In this document: piece by piece, positions 26,129 through 33,994 of the stretch
Numbering within the stretch: the first letter of the stretch is position 1
Layout of the letters: each line of letters opens with the position of its first letter
NCBI RefSeq assembly: GCF_000411975.1
Contig: NZ_ASXG01000157.1
Location: 1 to 64,000, forward strand
Source of the DNA: Amycolatopsis orientalis DSM 43388
GTDB lineage: Bacteria > Actinomycetota > Actinomycetes > Mycobacteriales > Pseudonocardiaceae
DNA length: 64,000 bases
Reading direction: 5' to 3'
Notes under the pieces: model-generated
What the model was told of the DNA's origin: nothing
The model's database searches: none
What the model saw: only the letters and a program-made list of their open reading frames with translations
Position numbers and translations under genes: made by a program

Positions 26129-27850
26129 ATGGCCCCGACCGTCCGAGCCCTCGCCGACCGGGTGTGGGACCACGTCCTGCGCACCGAGCCGCACTACGCG
26201 CTGCGCGCCGGCCACCCCGTCGAGCACCTGCCGAGCGGGTCGCTCGACGAGGCGGAAGAACGGACCGCGACGGGGCGGTCCGTGCGGGCGGCACTCGCCG
26301 GAATCGACGAGGCCGCGCTCGGCCGGGACGAGCGGGACACGGTCGCGCTGCTGCGCTTCATCGCCGAGCATTGGGCGGGCGCGGACCAGTCGTGGTGGTG
26401 GCACTTCCCGGTCGCGCCTTACCAACTGTTCGACCTCAGTTTCACCGCGCCCCAAGCGTTCGACGCGATCACCTTCGCCGACCCGAACGCCGATGTCGAG
26501 CGTTTCCGTTCCCTCGCAAGGGATCTCGCTCGGCGGGTACGCGGCGCGGAGGCGAAGCTTCGTGCGCAGGCCGAGCGCGGGTGGGGAACACCGCGAGCGG
26601 CCTTGCCGGGATTCGTCTCCGCCGTCTCCGCCGTCGCCGGCCTGCGTGCCGCGATGCAGCGGTGGCTCACCCTGGACGAGCACCGCGTCGAGCCCCTCTC
26701 CCCGGCGCTGCGAGGCAAGCTCGCCGACGGGCTTGGCCGCGCCGCGACGAACGACATTCTCCCCGCGGTCGACTCCCTGCTGCGCTACCTCGAGGGTCCG
26801 GCGCGGGACACCGCGGCACCGGGAGCCGGGCTCGCCCGCTACCCCGGCGGCGAGGAAGCCTACCGGCGGCTGGTACGGCAGTACGCCTCTTACGACATCT
26901 CGCCGGAGCAGGTGCACGAACTCGGGCAAGCCCAGGTCGCCGAGCTCACCGAGAACATGGCGAAACTGCGCTCCGAGGCCGGGTTCGACGGCGACGAAGC
27001 CGCCTACCGGAGCGTGCTCGAGGCGGACGAACGATTCCACGCCCGCCGCGCCGAGGACGTCGCCGCGACCTACCGGCGTCACCTCGCCGCCATCGAACCG
27101 CTGCTCGGGCAATGGTTCTCGGTGATGCCCAAGGCGCCGCACGCGGTCGAACGCCTCGATCCGGAACTCGAAGCCGGACTGTCCTATGGCTACTACGAAC
27201 CACCCGGGCCAGCCCATCCCGCGGGTCGTTATCGCTACAACGGATCCGGGCTCGACGGCCGATCCCAGATCAACGCGGCGACCCTGATCTTCCACGAACT
27301 CGTTCCCGGGCACCACTTCCACCTCGCGCGCCAAGAGGAAGACACCGCGCTGCACCCGATCCGCGGCCGGTTCGCCCCCGAATTGCTCGGCGCCTACACC
27401 GAAGGCTGGGCCGAATACGCCGCCTCGCTCGGGATGGAAATGGGCCTCTACTCCGACCCCTGGGACCGGTACGGCCACTACGTGCACCAGCGCCTCACTG
27501 CGCAACGACTCGTCGTCGACACCGGGCTCAACGCCTTTGGCTGGTCCCTGGAGGAGGCGGCGGCGTACATGGCGTCCACGACCTTGGAATCGCCGCAGCA
27601 GATCCACACCGAAACGCTGCGCTACTCAACGGACATGCCCGGCCAAGCGCTCGGCTATCGCCTCGGCTTCCTCAAGTTCTGGGAACTGCGCGAGCAAGCC
27701 GCGCGGACACTCGGTAGCGCCTTCGACGTCCGCGCCTTCCACGAAGTCGTCCTCGGCCCTGGCGCCCTCCCGCTCACCGCGGTCAGCGCGAACACGGCGG
27801 ACTTCGCTGCGGGGCACACTCCAGGCCGCCCTGCCACTTGGGCGGGGTGA
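26129..27850 (+). CDS. DUF885-family putative metallopeptidase
   Basis: 573 residues from ATG 26129 with AAGGAGAC upstream. The zinc-type motif FHELVPGHHFH is present, followed by the glutamate-containing AYTEGWAEYAASLGMEMG and, near the C-terminus, QALGYRLGFLKFWELREQA, all typical for DUF885. Mostly helical, no signal peptide. Members are thought to be carboxypeptidase-like zinc enzymes, but few have been studied. Third gene after SRPBCC and MFS, 33 bases behind the transporter. Confidence 0.8.
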   Translation: MAPTVRALADRVWDHVLRTEPHYALRAGHPVEHLPSGSLDEAEERTATGRSVRAALAGIDEAALGRDERDTVALLRFIAEHWAGADQSWWWHFPVAPYQLFDLSFTAPQAFDAITFADPNADVERFRSLARDLARRVRGAEAKLRAQAERGWGTPRAALPGFVSAVSAVAGLRAAMQRWLTLDEHRVEPLSPALRGKLADGLGRAATNDILPAVDSLLRYLEGPARDTAAPGAGLARYPGGEEAYRRLVRQYASYDISPEQVHELGQAQVAELTENMAKLRSEAGFDGDEAAYRSVLEADERFHARRAEDVAATYRRHLAAIEPLLGQWFSVMPKAPHAVERLDPELEAGLSYGYYEPPGPAHPAGRYRYNGSGLDGRSQINAATLIFHELVPGHHFHLARQEEDTALHPIRGRFAPELLGAYTEGWAEYAASLGMEMGLYSDPWDRYGHYVHQRLTAQRLVVDTGLNAFGWSLEEAAAYMASTTLESPQQIHTETLRYSTDMPGQALGYRLGFLKFWELREQAARTLGSAFDVRAFHEVVLGPGALPLTAVSANTADFAAGHTPGRPATWAG

Positions 27851-27907
27851 AAGCGGCGCGCCGCGTGTTGACGCCGCGCCCGGACGCCGTGCTACCGTCC
27901 AAAACTA

Positions 27908-27918
27908 GAAACAATTTC
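27908..27918. promoter_or_regulatory. AT-rich palindrome upstream of the IclR gene
   Basis: GAAACAATTTC (GAAA, CAA, TTTC) lies within an AT-rich island, rare in this DNA, 24 bases before the IclR start. It is a candidate autoregulatory IclR site or promoter element. Confidence 0.4.
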
Positions 27919-27941
27919 AATTCGTCCGCGAGGAGCACAGC

Positions 27942-28745
27942 ATGACGGTTGTCGCGACGGACCCCTCGCCGAACCGCGCCCTGCCGCCGTCGATGGTCGA
28001 GCGGATGACGCTGATCCTCGACGCCTTCGCCGCTCCGAGCACCCGGCTCACGCTCGAACAGGTCGCGCGCACGACCCGTCTCCCCCGTTCGACCGCGCAC
28101 CGCATCCTCGACCAGCTCGTGCGGCTGCGGTGGCTGTCGCATTCGCCGTCCGGGTACGCGCTCGGTGCCCGGGCGCTGAACCTCGGCGGCACCGGCGGCA
28201 ACCACCTCGAACTGCGCGAAGCGGCCGCGGCGGTGCTGCACGAACTGCAGTTGCGCACCGGAATGGTCGCGCATCTGGCGATCCTCGACGGCGCGGATGT
28301 CCGGTATCTGGACAAGGTCGGCGGCCGGTTCGCCGCGGTCGTCCCGTCGCGCGTCGGCGGCCGCGCGCCCGCGCAGTGCACCGCGCTCGGCAAGGCGATG
28401 CTCGCGTGGCTGCCCGCGGAACAGGTCGAGGACCGGATCCCGCCGGCGCTCGGCCGCCAGACCAGCCGGACGATCTGCGACCAGGTGACGTTGCACCGCG
28501 AACTCGGCTGGATCCGCGATCGCAACGGCCTCGCCTTCGATCGCGGCGAGTGTTTCCCGGACATCTCCTGCGTCGCCGCTGCCGTCCGAGGCCCGGAAGG
28601 ACCGGAGGCCGCGATCTCCCTGGTCGGCGACGCGCACACGGCGCTGGAGCGCGTCGCGCCGCTGGTCGTGGCCGCCGCGCGGCAGGTCACCCAAGAGCTG
28701 TACCCGATGGTTCGGCCGCGCGGGGCCGAACCTGCCTGGAACTGA
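27942..28745 (+). CDS. IclR-family transcriptional regulator
   Basis: 267 residues from ATG 27942, GAGGAG upstream. N-terminal winged helix: RLTLEQVARTTRLPRSTAHR and ILDQLVRLRWLSHS; C-terminal IclR ligand domain with HLAILDGADVRYLDKVGG, RAPAQCTALGKAMLAWLP and GECFPDISCVAAAVRGPEG. Such proteins often control aromatic or acyl catabolism. No enzyme gene is co-directional next to it, so its target is open; the reverse-strand hydrolase beyond its 3' end is one candidate. Confidence 0.82.
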   Translation: MTVVATDPSPNRALPPSMVERMTLILDAFAAPSTRLTLEQVARTTRLPRSTAHRILDQLVRLRWLSHSPSGYALGARALNLGGTGGNHLELREAAAAVLHELQLRTGMVAHLAILDGADVRYLDKVGGRFAAVVPSRVGGRAPAQCTALGKAMLAWLPAEQVEDRIPPALGRQTSRTICDQVTLHRELGWIRDRNGLAFDRGECFPDISCVAAAVRGPEGPEAAISLVGDAHTALERVAPLVVAAARQVTQELYPMVRPRGAEPAWN

Positions 28746-28920
28746 TCGTCCACAAAGGACTCTCCGGCAACCGGGACACCACCGGCGCGGATGGTGGCAC
28801 TGTCTCGGGGTGGCCGAGAGCATCGCCGACGGCACGCCGAATCACCGCGTTCGGCAGGGCGTCGCGCGGGAGGGGCTGGCGCATCTCTCGGACGGGAAGC
28901 TCCGGCGCGGCAGTCGACGG

Positions 28921-29734
28921 TCAAGAACCCGCGCACCGCGGAGTGGAAGCCAGCCGGATCCTCCACCCACGGCAGGTGCCCGGCGGACAGCCGCACCCGG
29001 GTCGCCACCGGCAGCGCCCGTTCCAGCGAATCCACCGCCCACCGCGGACGGATGTCGTCCGCCCCGTCCACGATCAACGTCGGCACTTGCAGCGTTTCGC
29101 ACTGACCACGCAGGTCGGGGGAACGCTCGTGGTTGAGGGCCGCGTTGCACTCGAAATTCACGCCGAACCACGGATCAGCCATCGCTTCGGCGTGCTGCAA
29201 CGCGTGCTCGCGGTCGGCGAAGTCCGCGGACCATTGCTGGACGCAGTACTCCCGGTCTTCCTCCGCGGTCCGGTCCCGCCGCTGCAGCGACTCCCAGCGC
29301 GCCAAATGACCGCCGAGTGCGGCGCGGAGGTTGCGCTCGTAGTCCGGGTGCCAGGTCGAGTCGTCGTCGATTCCGGTGCCGGAGACGTAAATCAGCTTCG
29401 TCACGCGGTCCGGATGCGCCAGCGTGTAGCGCAACGCCAGCTGCGCGCCCCAGGAATGGCCCAGCAGCGCGACGCGGTCCCAGCCGAAATGGGCGCGGAC
29501 CGCGTCGAGATCGGCCATCGTCCGCTCGACCGAGTACGGGCCCTGACGCTGTGATCGGCCGCATCCTCGCTGGTCCCAGCGGCAGACCGAGGCAGCTGCC
29601 GAGAGGTCGGCCGCGACGTCCGCCATCATGTCCCACAGACCCGGGCCGCCGTGGCAGAAGACGACTGGTTCGCCGTTTCCCGCCCGGGCAGCCCACAGCC
29701 GGATCCCGTCCGCAGTCCGCACCGCTTGTTCCAC
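28921..29734 (-). CDS. Alpha/beta hydrolase (proline iminopeptidase-like) with no in-frame stop at its natural end
   Basis: Starting at GTG 29734 the frame gives a full hydrolase of about 270 residues: VVFCHGGPGLWDMMAD (oxyanion HGGPG), RWDQRGCGRS, nucleophile GHSWGAQLALRY, the Asp in VDGADDIRPRW and the His in SAGHLPWVEDP. These features fit proline iminopeptidase-like enzymes. After FHSAVRGFL, where relatives end, the frame has no stop and runs on antisense through the IclR gene to 27917 (605 codons). A TGA exists at 28923-28921, one base out of frame, so a one-base indel has probably removed the stop. The real product is either tailed or the gene is freshly broken. Confidence 0.6.
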
Positions 29735-29744
29735 GCGACGCAGT

Positions 29745-30040
29745 ATCGCCCACCGTCGGCGCTGCGCTCGTGCCTCATCAGCAGGATGATCGCCGCGCCG
29801 CCGGGCGGTTTTGCGCCAACGTGCTGGCGGAACCGCAAGCCGAGCGTGCGGCCGCTTCGGATCCCGCCATGGAGTTCGCTTCGAAGCGCCGGATTGGGAG
29901 CTTCCTGCTGGGGCACCGCGGAATTGCCCGGCGTGCTGCTGCGCGAGATCGAGACCGTGCACGACCACGACGTCATCCTCGGCCGGGTGCTCGCACGACC
30001 AGCCGACGATTTCCCGCTGCGGGGAGTTCGGCGGCAGACG
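29745..30040 (+). pseudogene. Remnant of a flavin reductase-domain gene
   Basis: Plus-strand translation gives flavin reductase pieces in three frames in the correct order: AAGRFCANVLAEPQAE (about 29800-29850), FGSRHGVRFEAPDWELPAG (about 29856-29915) and GVLLREIETVHDHDVILGRVL (about 29930-29993). The N-terminal part with the flavin loop is missing, because the region upstream is taken by the hydrolase gene on the other strand. At least two frameshifts plus truncation mean no product. It may once have served a flavin-dependent oxygenase here, for example the nearby ABM-globin gene's pathway. Confidence 0.65.
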
Positions 30041-30134
30041 AGGTCCCGGGCTGTTTCTGGTGCTGTGCTCCGCGATCTGCGCGCTTGGGGTACGCGGAAT
30101 CATCCGGCGCTCGCGCCGGACGGGGTAGCCCGGA

Positions 30135-30911
30135 TCAGCTTCCGGTCCACGGCGGAGCCGAACCCCAGCCCCACCGGGGCACCGGCTGGTCGGCCGCGGG
30201 CCCGGCGTCCGGTGCGGAGAACGCCACCGCGAGCCTGCTCCCCCATTCCAGATAGCCGGCGAGCGCGGCCCGGAACTCCGGATCGGCGGGCAATCCGACC
30301 TCGTCGGCGGTGGCCAGCAGCAGCGAAACCCACCGGTGCCGCTGCGGTTCGGTGATCGCGCGGCCGGCGTGCCTGCCGACCATGTGCGCGTGCCCGCCGT
30401 GCCTCGCGGTGTACTCGGCCGGGCCACCGAACACCTCGCCGAGCCAGGCCGCCACGTGCGCGGGATGGTCCGGGCTCATCCCGGCGAACACCTCGGCGAG
30501 CAGGTCGTCCCCGGGCACCTTCGCGTAGAACGCCTCGGTCAGCCTGGCCAGCGCCGCCGCTCCCCCGGCCCATTCGTACAGCGTCGGCACCGCGCCGCCC
30601 GGACCGGCGACCTCGGTGCGTGCGTAGTGCCGCATCTCCTCGATGCTTTCGACATAGGGCCGGATCTCGGCGAAGAACGCGGCGAAATGGGGGCCGGCCC
30701 GGAACCCCTGGAGGTGCGCCTCGGCGGAAGTCCAGACGATGCGCAGGACATAGCTGCCCGGCTCGTCGACCGCGCGAGCGAGTTCGTAGTCGTGGCATTG
30801 TTCGGCGGCGGCCAGCGACTTGGCCGCGCGCCGGTAGGCGTCCTCGAAAGCCGCCTGCCCGCCGTCGGGAATGCGGTAGCGGAGGTACTCGATGATCACC
30901 GGATCAGCCAA
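30135..30911 (-). CDS. ABM (antibiotic monooxygenase-like) domain fused to truncated haemoglobin
   Basis: 258 residues from ATG 30911. Residues 1-100 form an ABM ferredoxin-like domain (IIEYLRYRIPDG, FEDAYRRAAKSL, GPHFAAFF). Residues about 108-240 form a group II truncated globin: TyrB10 is Tyr129 in EAFYAKV, the proximal histidine is His181 in VGRHAGRAI, and TrpG8 is Trp194 in RHRWVSLL. The same type of fusion has been described from Streptomyces avermitilis. It may bind O2 or oxidise quinone-like compounds. It is divergent from an HxlR regulator across a 68-base gap with a perfect palindrome, suggesting induction by a reactive electrophile. Confidence 0.85.
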   Translation of the reverse strand: MADPVIIEYLRYRIPDGGQAAFEDAYRRAAKSLAAAEQCHDYELARAVDEPGSYVLRIVWTSAEAHLQGFRAGPHFAAFFAEIRPYVESIEEMRHYARTEVAGPGGAVPTLYEWAGGAAALARLTEAFYAKVPGDDLLAEVFAGMSPDHPAHVAAWLGEVFGGPAEYTARHGGHAHMVGRHAGRAITEPQRHRWVSLLLATADEVGLPADPEFRAALAGYLEWGSRLAVAFSAPDAGPAADQPVPRWGWGSAPPWTGS

Positions 30912-30934
30912 GCACGCGGCGAGCGGCGCGCCTA

Positions 30935-30956
30935 GTACGCACTTGCCGGTGCGTAC
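30935..30956. promoter_or_regulatory. 22-bp palindromic operator between the ABM-globin and HxlR genes
   Basis: GTACGCAC (30935-30942), spacer TTGCCG, GTGCGTAC (30949-30956): eight-base perfect arms. It is the only strong symmetry in the 68-base divergent gap and is placed to control both genes. The HxlR protein encoded at 30980 is the obvious ligand. Confidence 0.75.
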
Positions 30957-30979
30957 CCGCGGCGGGCGATGATGGAGGA

Positions 30980-31315
30980 ATGAAAGCGCGCTACTCCTGT
31001 GCGGTCGAGCTGGCCGTCGACGTCATGGGCGGGAAGTGGAAACCGGTGATCCTGGCGCGGCTCAAGGAAGGACCGCACCGGTACGGCCAGCTGCGCCGGG
31101 CCATTCCGTCGATCACCGAGAAGGTGCTGACCGAGCAGCTGCGGGAGCTGGCCGCGGCCGGGCTGGTGCACCGGACCGAGGTGGACGGCCGGGTGCCGAC
31201 GGTCGAGTACCGGCTGACCCCGGAAGGCGACGAGCTGCGCCCGGCGTTGACCGCGTTGTACGAATGGGGCAGCCGGTATGCCGAGCGCAACGGCATCGCG
31301 GTCGGCACTTCCTGA
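30980..31315 (+). CDS. HxlR-family winged-helix regulator
   Basis: 111 residues from ATG 30980. Complete HxlR domain: CAVELAVDVMGGKWKPVILA, LRRAIPSITEKVLTEQLREL, and the wing VPTVEYRLTPEGDEL. Cys7 sits at the position of the redox-sensing cysteine in YodB/HypR/QorR-type members, which respond to quinones or disulfide stress. Divergent from the ABM-globin gene; the shared palindrome suggests it represses both. Confidence 0.85.
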   Translation: MKARYSCAVELAVDVMGGKWKPVILARLKEGPHRYGQLRRAIPSITEKVLTEQLRELAAAGLVHRTEVDGRVPTVEYRLTPEGDELRPALTALYEWGSRYAERNGIAVGTS

Positions 31316-31318
31316 CCG

Positions 31319-31678
31319 CTACGCGCGCAGCAGGTCGGCCAGCACCGCTGCCTCGCTGATGTCGCTGCGCTTCGTCGCGGTCAGCAGAGTCAGCGGGCCC
31401 TTTTTCGCCAGTGCGCGCAAGTGGTCCAGTGCTTCCGCGCGTTCCGGCTCTTCGAGTTCCGAGCGGTAGCGTTTCGCGAATTCCTCGTAGCGGTCGGGGT
31501 CGTGCGCGTACCACTTGCGCAGTTCCGTCGACGGGGAGATCTGCTTGAGCCAGTCGTCCAGATGCGCGCGGTCCTTGCTCACTCCGCGCGGCCACAACCG
31601 GTCGACCAAGACCCGCGCGCCGTCGGAGGATTCCGGCTCGTCGTAGACCCGGCGCACCTGGATTTGGCGGTTGCTCAT
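31319..31678 (-). CDS. DUF488-family protein
   Basis: 119 residues from ATG 31678. The family signature is clear: VLVDRLWPRGVSKDRAHLDD, WLKQISPSTELRKWYAHDP, FAKRYRSELE and LTLLTATKRSDISEA. The function of this small cytosolic family is not established. Convergent with the HxlR gene, three bases apart. Confidence 0.8.
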   Translation of the reverse strand: MSNRQIQVRRVYDEPESSDGARVLVDRLWPRGVSKDRAHLDDWLKQISPSTELRKWYAHDPDRYEEFAKRYRSELEEPERAEALDHLRALAKKGPLTLLTATKRSDISEAAVLADLLRA

Positions 31679-31772
31679 CGGGACAGCGGCTCCTTCCGGC
31701 TTCGGCGTCCGTCGCCGTCCAGCGTCCGCCGTCGCCCGCGACGGCGCAAACCAAGGGGTATAACCCCCGGGT

Positions 31773-32585
31773 ATGGAACTGCGCCAGCTGCGGTACTTCG
31801 TCGCCGTGTTCACCGAGGGGTCGATCAGCCGGGCGGCCGCGTCGCTGATGATGTCGCAGCCCGCGCTGACCCGGCAGATCCGCGTCCTCGAACGCGAACT
31901 CGGCACGCCCTTGTTCGACCGGGTGCCGACTGGCGTGCAGGCGACGGTGGCCGGCCGGGCATTGCACGAGCACGCGCGGCAGCTGCTGCGGCTCGCCGAC
32001 GCGACGCGGGAGGTCACGCGGTCCGCGGCGCCGGTCAAAGAGCAGGTCGAAATCGCGTTGCCGCCGGGGATTCCGCAGGATTGGGTGCTCGCGGCGCTGG
32101 CGGAGATCCGCCGTCAGGCACCCGGCGCCGCGCTGTCCTTTTTGGACGCCAGCAGCACCGAGCAACTGCGGATGCTCGGCGAGGGCCGGATCGACATCGG
32201 GCTGGTCCACCAGAACCCGCCGTCCACCCTGCACGGGCGGATGTTGTTCGAGCATCCGTTCGGCGTCGCGATCCGGCCCGGCCACCCGCTTTTCGGCCGC
32301 GCCGAGTGCCGGTTGCGGGACCTCGACGACGTCCGGGTGCTCGCCCACGCGCGGGCCCAGGCGCCGGCGGGACACGACCGGATGCTCGCCGCGGCGCACG
32401 GGCTCGGGGTGTCGCCGAACTGGCGATTCGCCCGGTTCACCGAAAACGCGCTGGCCTGCGCGGAGGCCGTCGAGGCGGACGCGGTGCTGCTGAGCCGCCC
32501 CAGCGCCGCCCGCATGCTGCCCGGCTGGGCCTGGAGCGAACTCGTCGAACCGAGCGTTCCGCTGACCACCTGGGCAACCTGCTAG
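31773..32585 (+). CDS. LysR-family regulator with a premature stop near its C-terminus
   Basis: 270 residues from ATG 31773. N-terminal HTH: MELRQLRYFVAVFTEGSISR and LMMSQPALTRQIRVLERELG. The ligand domain runs to WATC, then TAG at 32583. Beyond that TAG the same frame continues with PQTRRIVSAVLEALPGI and a second stop TAG at 32637, exactly the amphipathic last helix expected in this family. A single-base change probably cut off the final 17 residues. The truncated form may still bind DNA. It is the LysR group with an oxyR/catM-like layout; no obvious target is divergent from it. Confidence 0.75.
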   Translation: MELRQLRYFVAVFTEGSISRAAASLMMSQPALTRQIRVLERELGTPLFDRVPTGVQATVAGRALHEHARQLLRLADATREVTRSAAPVKEQVEIALPPGIPQDWVLAALAEIRRQAPGAALSFLDASSTEQLRMLGEGRIDIGLVHQNPPSTLHGRMLFEHPFGVAIRPGHPLFGRAECRLRDLDDVRVLAHARAQAPAGHDRMLAAAHGLGVSPNWRFARFTENALACAEAVEADAVLLSRPSAARMLPGWAWSELVEPSVPLTTWATC

Positions 32586-32640
32586 CCGCAGACCCGGCGG
32601 ATCGTCAGCGCGGTCCTGGAAGCGCTGCCCGGAATTTAGC

Positions 32641-32671
32641 GTTGCACCGTTACGCAACACTGTATTACTAT
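32641..32671 (+). promoter_or_regulatory. Promoter with overlapping palindrome for the TetR/DUF3159 operon
   Basis: TTGCAC (32642-32647) and TACTAT (32666-32671) are spaced 18 bases apart and suit a -35/-10 pair. The predicted transcript start falls at or beside the GTG at 32679, and no ribosome site is visible, so the mRNA is probably leaderless. GTTGC (32641-32645) and GCAAC (32654-32658) form an inverted repeat around the -35, a likely TetR autorepressor site. Confidence 0.55.
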
Positions 32672-32678
32672 CCTGGGC

Positions 32679-33290
32679 GTGAGCCCGAGACAGCGCGACG
32701 CCGCGCTTCGCGAAAGCCTTCTGGCAACGGCCGCCCAAGTGCTCGCCGAGGAAGGCGGCCCGGCCTTGTCGACTCGGCGGCTGGCCCGCGAACTGGGTGT
32801 GTCGACGACAGCGGTGTACACCTATTTCGGCAGTGTCGAGCAGTTGCGCCGGGAGGTGCGGCTGGAGGGATTCCGCCGGCTCGAAGCCACGCTGGACCCG
32901 CCCGGCAAGGACCCGGTGGCCGCCCTCGCCGGAGCGGCGGCGGCCTTTTTCCGGTTCGGAATGGCCGAACCGCACCTGTACCGGGCGATGTTCGTCGACC
33001 GTCCGCTGGACGACGACCGCGCGGGCGAGGCCTGTTTCCTGCTGCTGCGTAAGATTTTCGCCGAGGCCGTGGGAGCCGGCCGGTTTCCCGGCGTGCCCGC
33101 GGAGCAAGCGGAAATGGGCGCGGCCCAGGTGTGGAGCACGCAGCACGGGCTGGCGACGATGGTGCTCAGCGGAGCTTTGCCGGAGGCCGCGGGACGGGCG
33201 ACGCTCGCGGATCTGCTGGTGCGGCTGGCGATCGGGTACGGCGACGCCCCGGACCAAGCGGCCCGGTCAGTATCGGAAGCACTGAAATGA
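32679..33290 (+). CDS. TetR-family regulator
   Basis: 203 residues from GTG 32679. HTH: LSTRRLARELGVSTTAVYTYFGS; ligand domain of the TetR_C WHG type with PHLYRAMFVDRP and a STQHGLATMVLSGAL helix. The stop overlaps the next ATG (ATGA), joining it with a DUF3159 membrane protein in one operon. The palindrome at 32641-32658 over the -35 suggests autoregulation. Confidence 0.8.
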   Translation: MSPRQRDAALRESLLATAAQVLAEEGGPALSTRRLARELGVSTTAVYTYFGSVEQLRREVRLEGFRRLEATLDPPGKDPVAALAGAAAAFFRFGMAEPHLYRAMFVDRPLDDDRAGEACFLLLRKIFAEAVGAGRFPGVPAEQAEMGAAQVWSTQHGLATMVLSGALPEAAGRATLADLLVRLAIGYGDAPDQAARSVSEALK

Positions 33291-33994
33291 GGCGGCGTTT
33301 TCCCCGCCGCACAGCGAACCCCGCGGCGAGACCGCGGTCCGGCGACACGCGGCCGGCCGGCGACCGCCCGCCGCGGATCGACACGCCGGGCGGCATAGTG
33401 CTGTCCGCGATCCCCTCGGCGGTTCTCGCGCCGCTCAACGCCGTCGCGGGCACGGGAATCGCCGTGGCAGCCGCGGCCGTCCTCGCCGCCGTGCTCGCCG
33501 CGGTCCGGATCCGGCGCGGGGATCCGAAGGGGCCGGCGTTCGGCGGCCTGGCCGGCGTCGCCATCGCCGGGTTCGTCGCTTGGCAGACCGGATCCGGCGG
33601 CGGGCTCTTCCTGCCCGACCTCGTCTGGTACCTGCTGGCGGCGCTGGTGCTGGCCGGGTCGCTCGTCGTCCGGCGCCCGCTCGTCGGGATCGGCTGGGCG
33701 GCGGTGGCGCGCGGCGGGACTGGCCGCGCCGACCACCGCCGGTTCGCGCTCGCGACCGCGCTCCTCGCCGCCGGCTTCCTCGTCCGGGCGGGCGTGACCG
33801 GGCTGCTCGGCCTCGCCCCGCACAACCCCTGGCTGGTCGCGGCGAAAGTCGCGACCGGGCTGCCGGGCACGCTCGCCGGTCTGGCGGTCGTCGCCTGGGC
33901 GCGGCCCCGTCCGGGAGCCCGGCCGGACCCGGCTCCCGGACCTGCCCGCGTCAGCCGGTGGCCAGCACCTTCAGCCGGTCGATGCCCGCGCTGA
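33287..33994 (+). CDS. DUF3159-family membrane protein
   Basis: 235 residues from ATG 33287. After a basic N-terminal tail come about five hydrophobic segments with the DUF3159-like arrangement of ALAAVRIRRGDPKGPAFGGL, GVAIAGFVAWQTGSGGGLFL and SLVVRRPLVGIGW. Inner-membrane location is expected; the family's role is unknown. Coupled to the TetR gene. Its 3' end overlaps the convergent GH25 gene by 44 bases. Confidence 0.7.
   Translation: MRRRFPRRTANPAARPRSGDTRPAGDRPPRIDTPGGIVLSAIPSAVLAPLNAVAGTGIAVAAAAVLAAVLAAVRIRRGDPKGPAFGGLAGVAIAGFVAWQTGSGGGLFLPDLVWYLLAALVLAGSLVVRRPLVGIGWAAVARGGTGRADHRRFALATALLAAGFLVRAGVTGLLGLAPHNPWLVAAKVATGLPGTLAGLAVVAWARPRPGARPDPAPGPARVSRWPAPSAGRCPR

Noticed and set aside
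24602-27607. 1001-codon open frame antisense to the SRPBCC-MFS-DUF885 genes
   Set aside because: It is the shadow of three well-supported genes; its translation is a Gly/Arg/Asp/His-rich string with no domain, a common artefact of high GC content.
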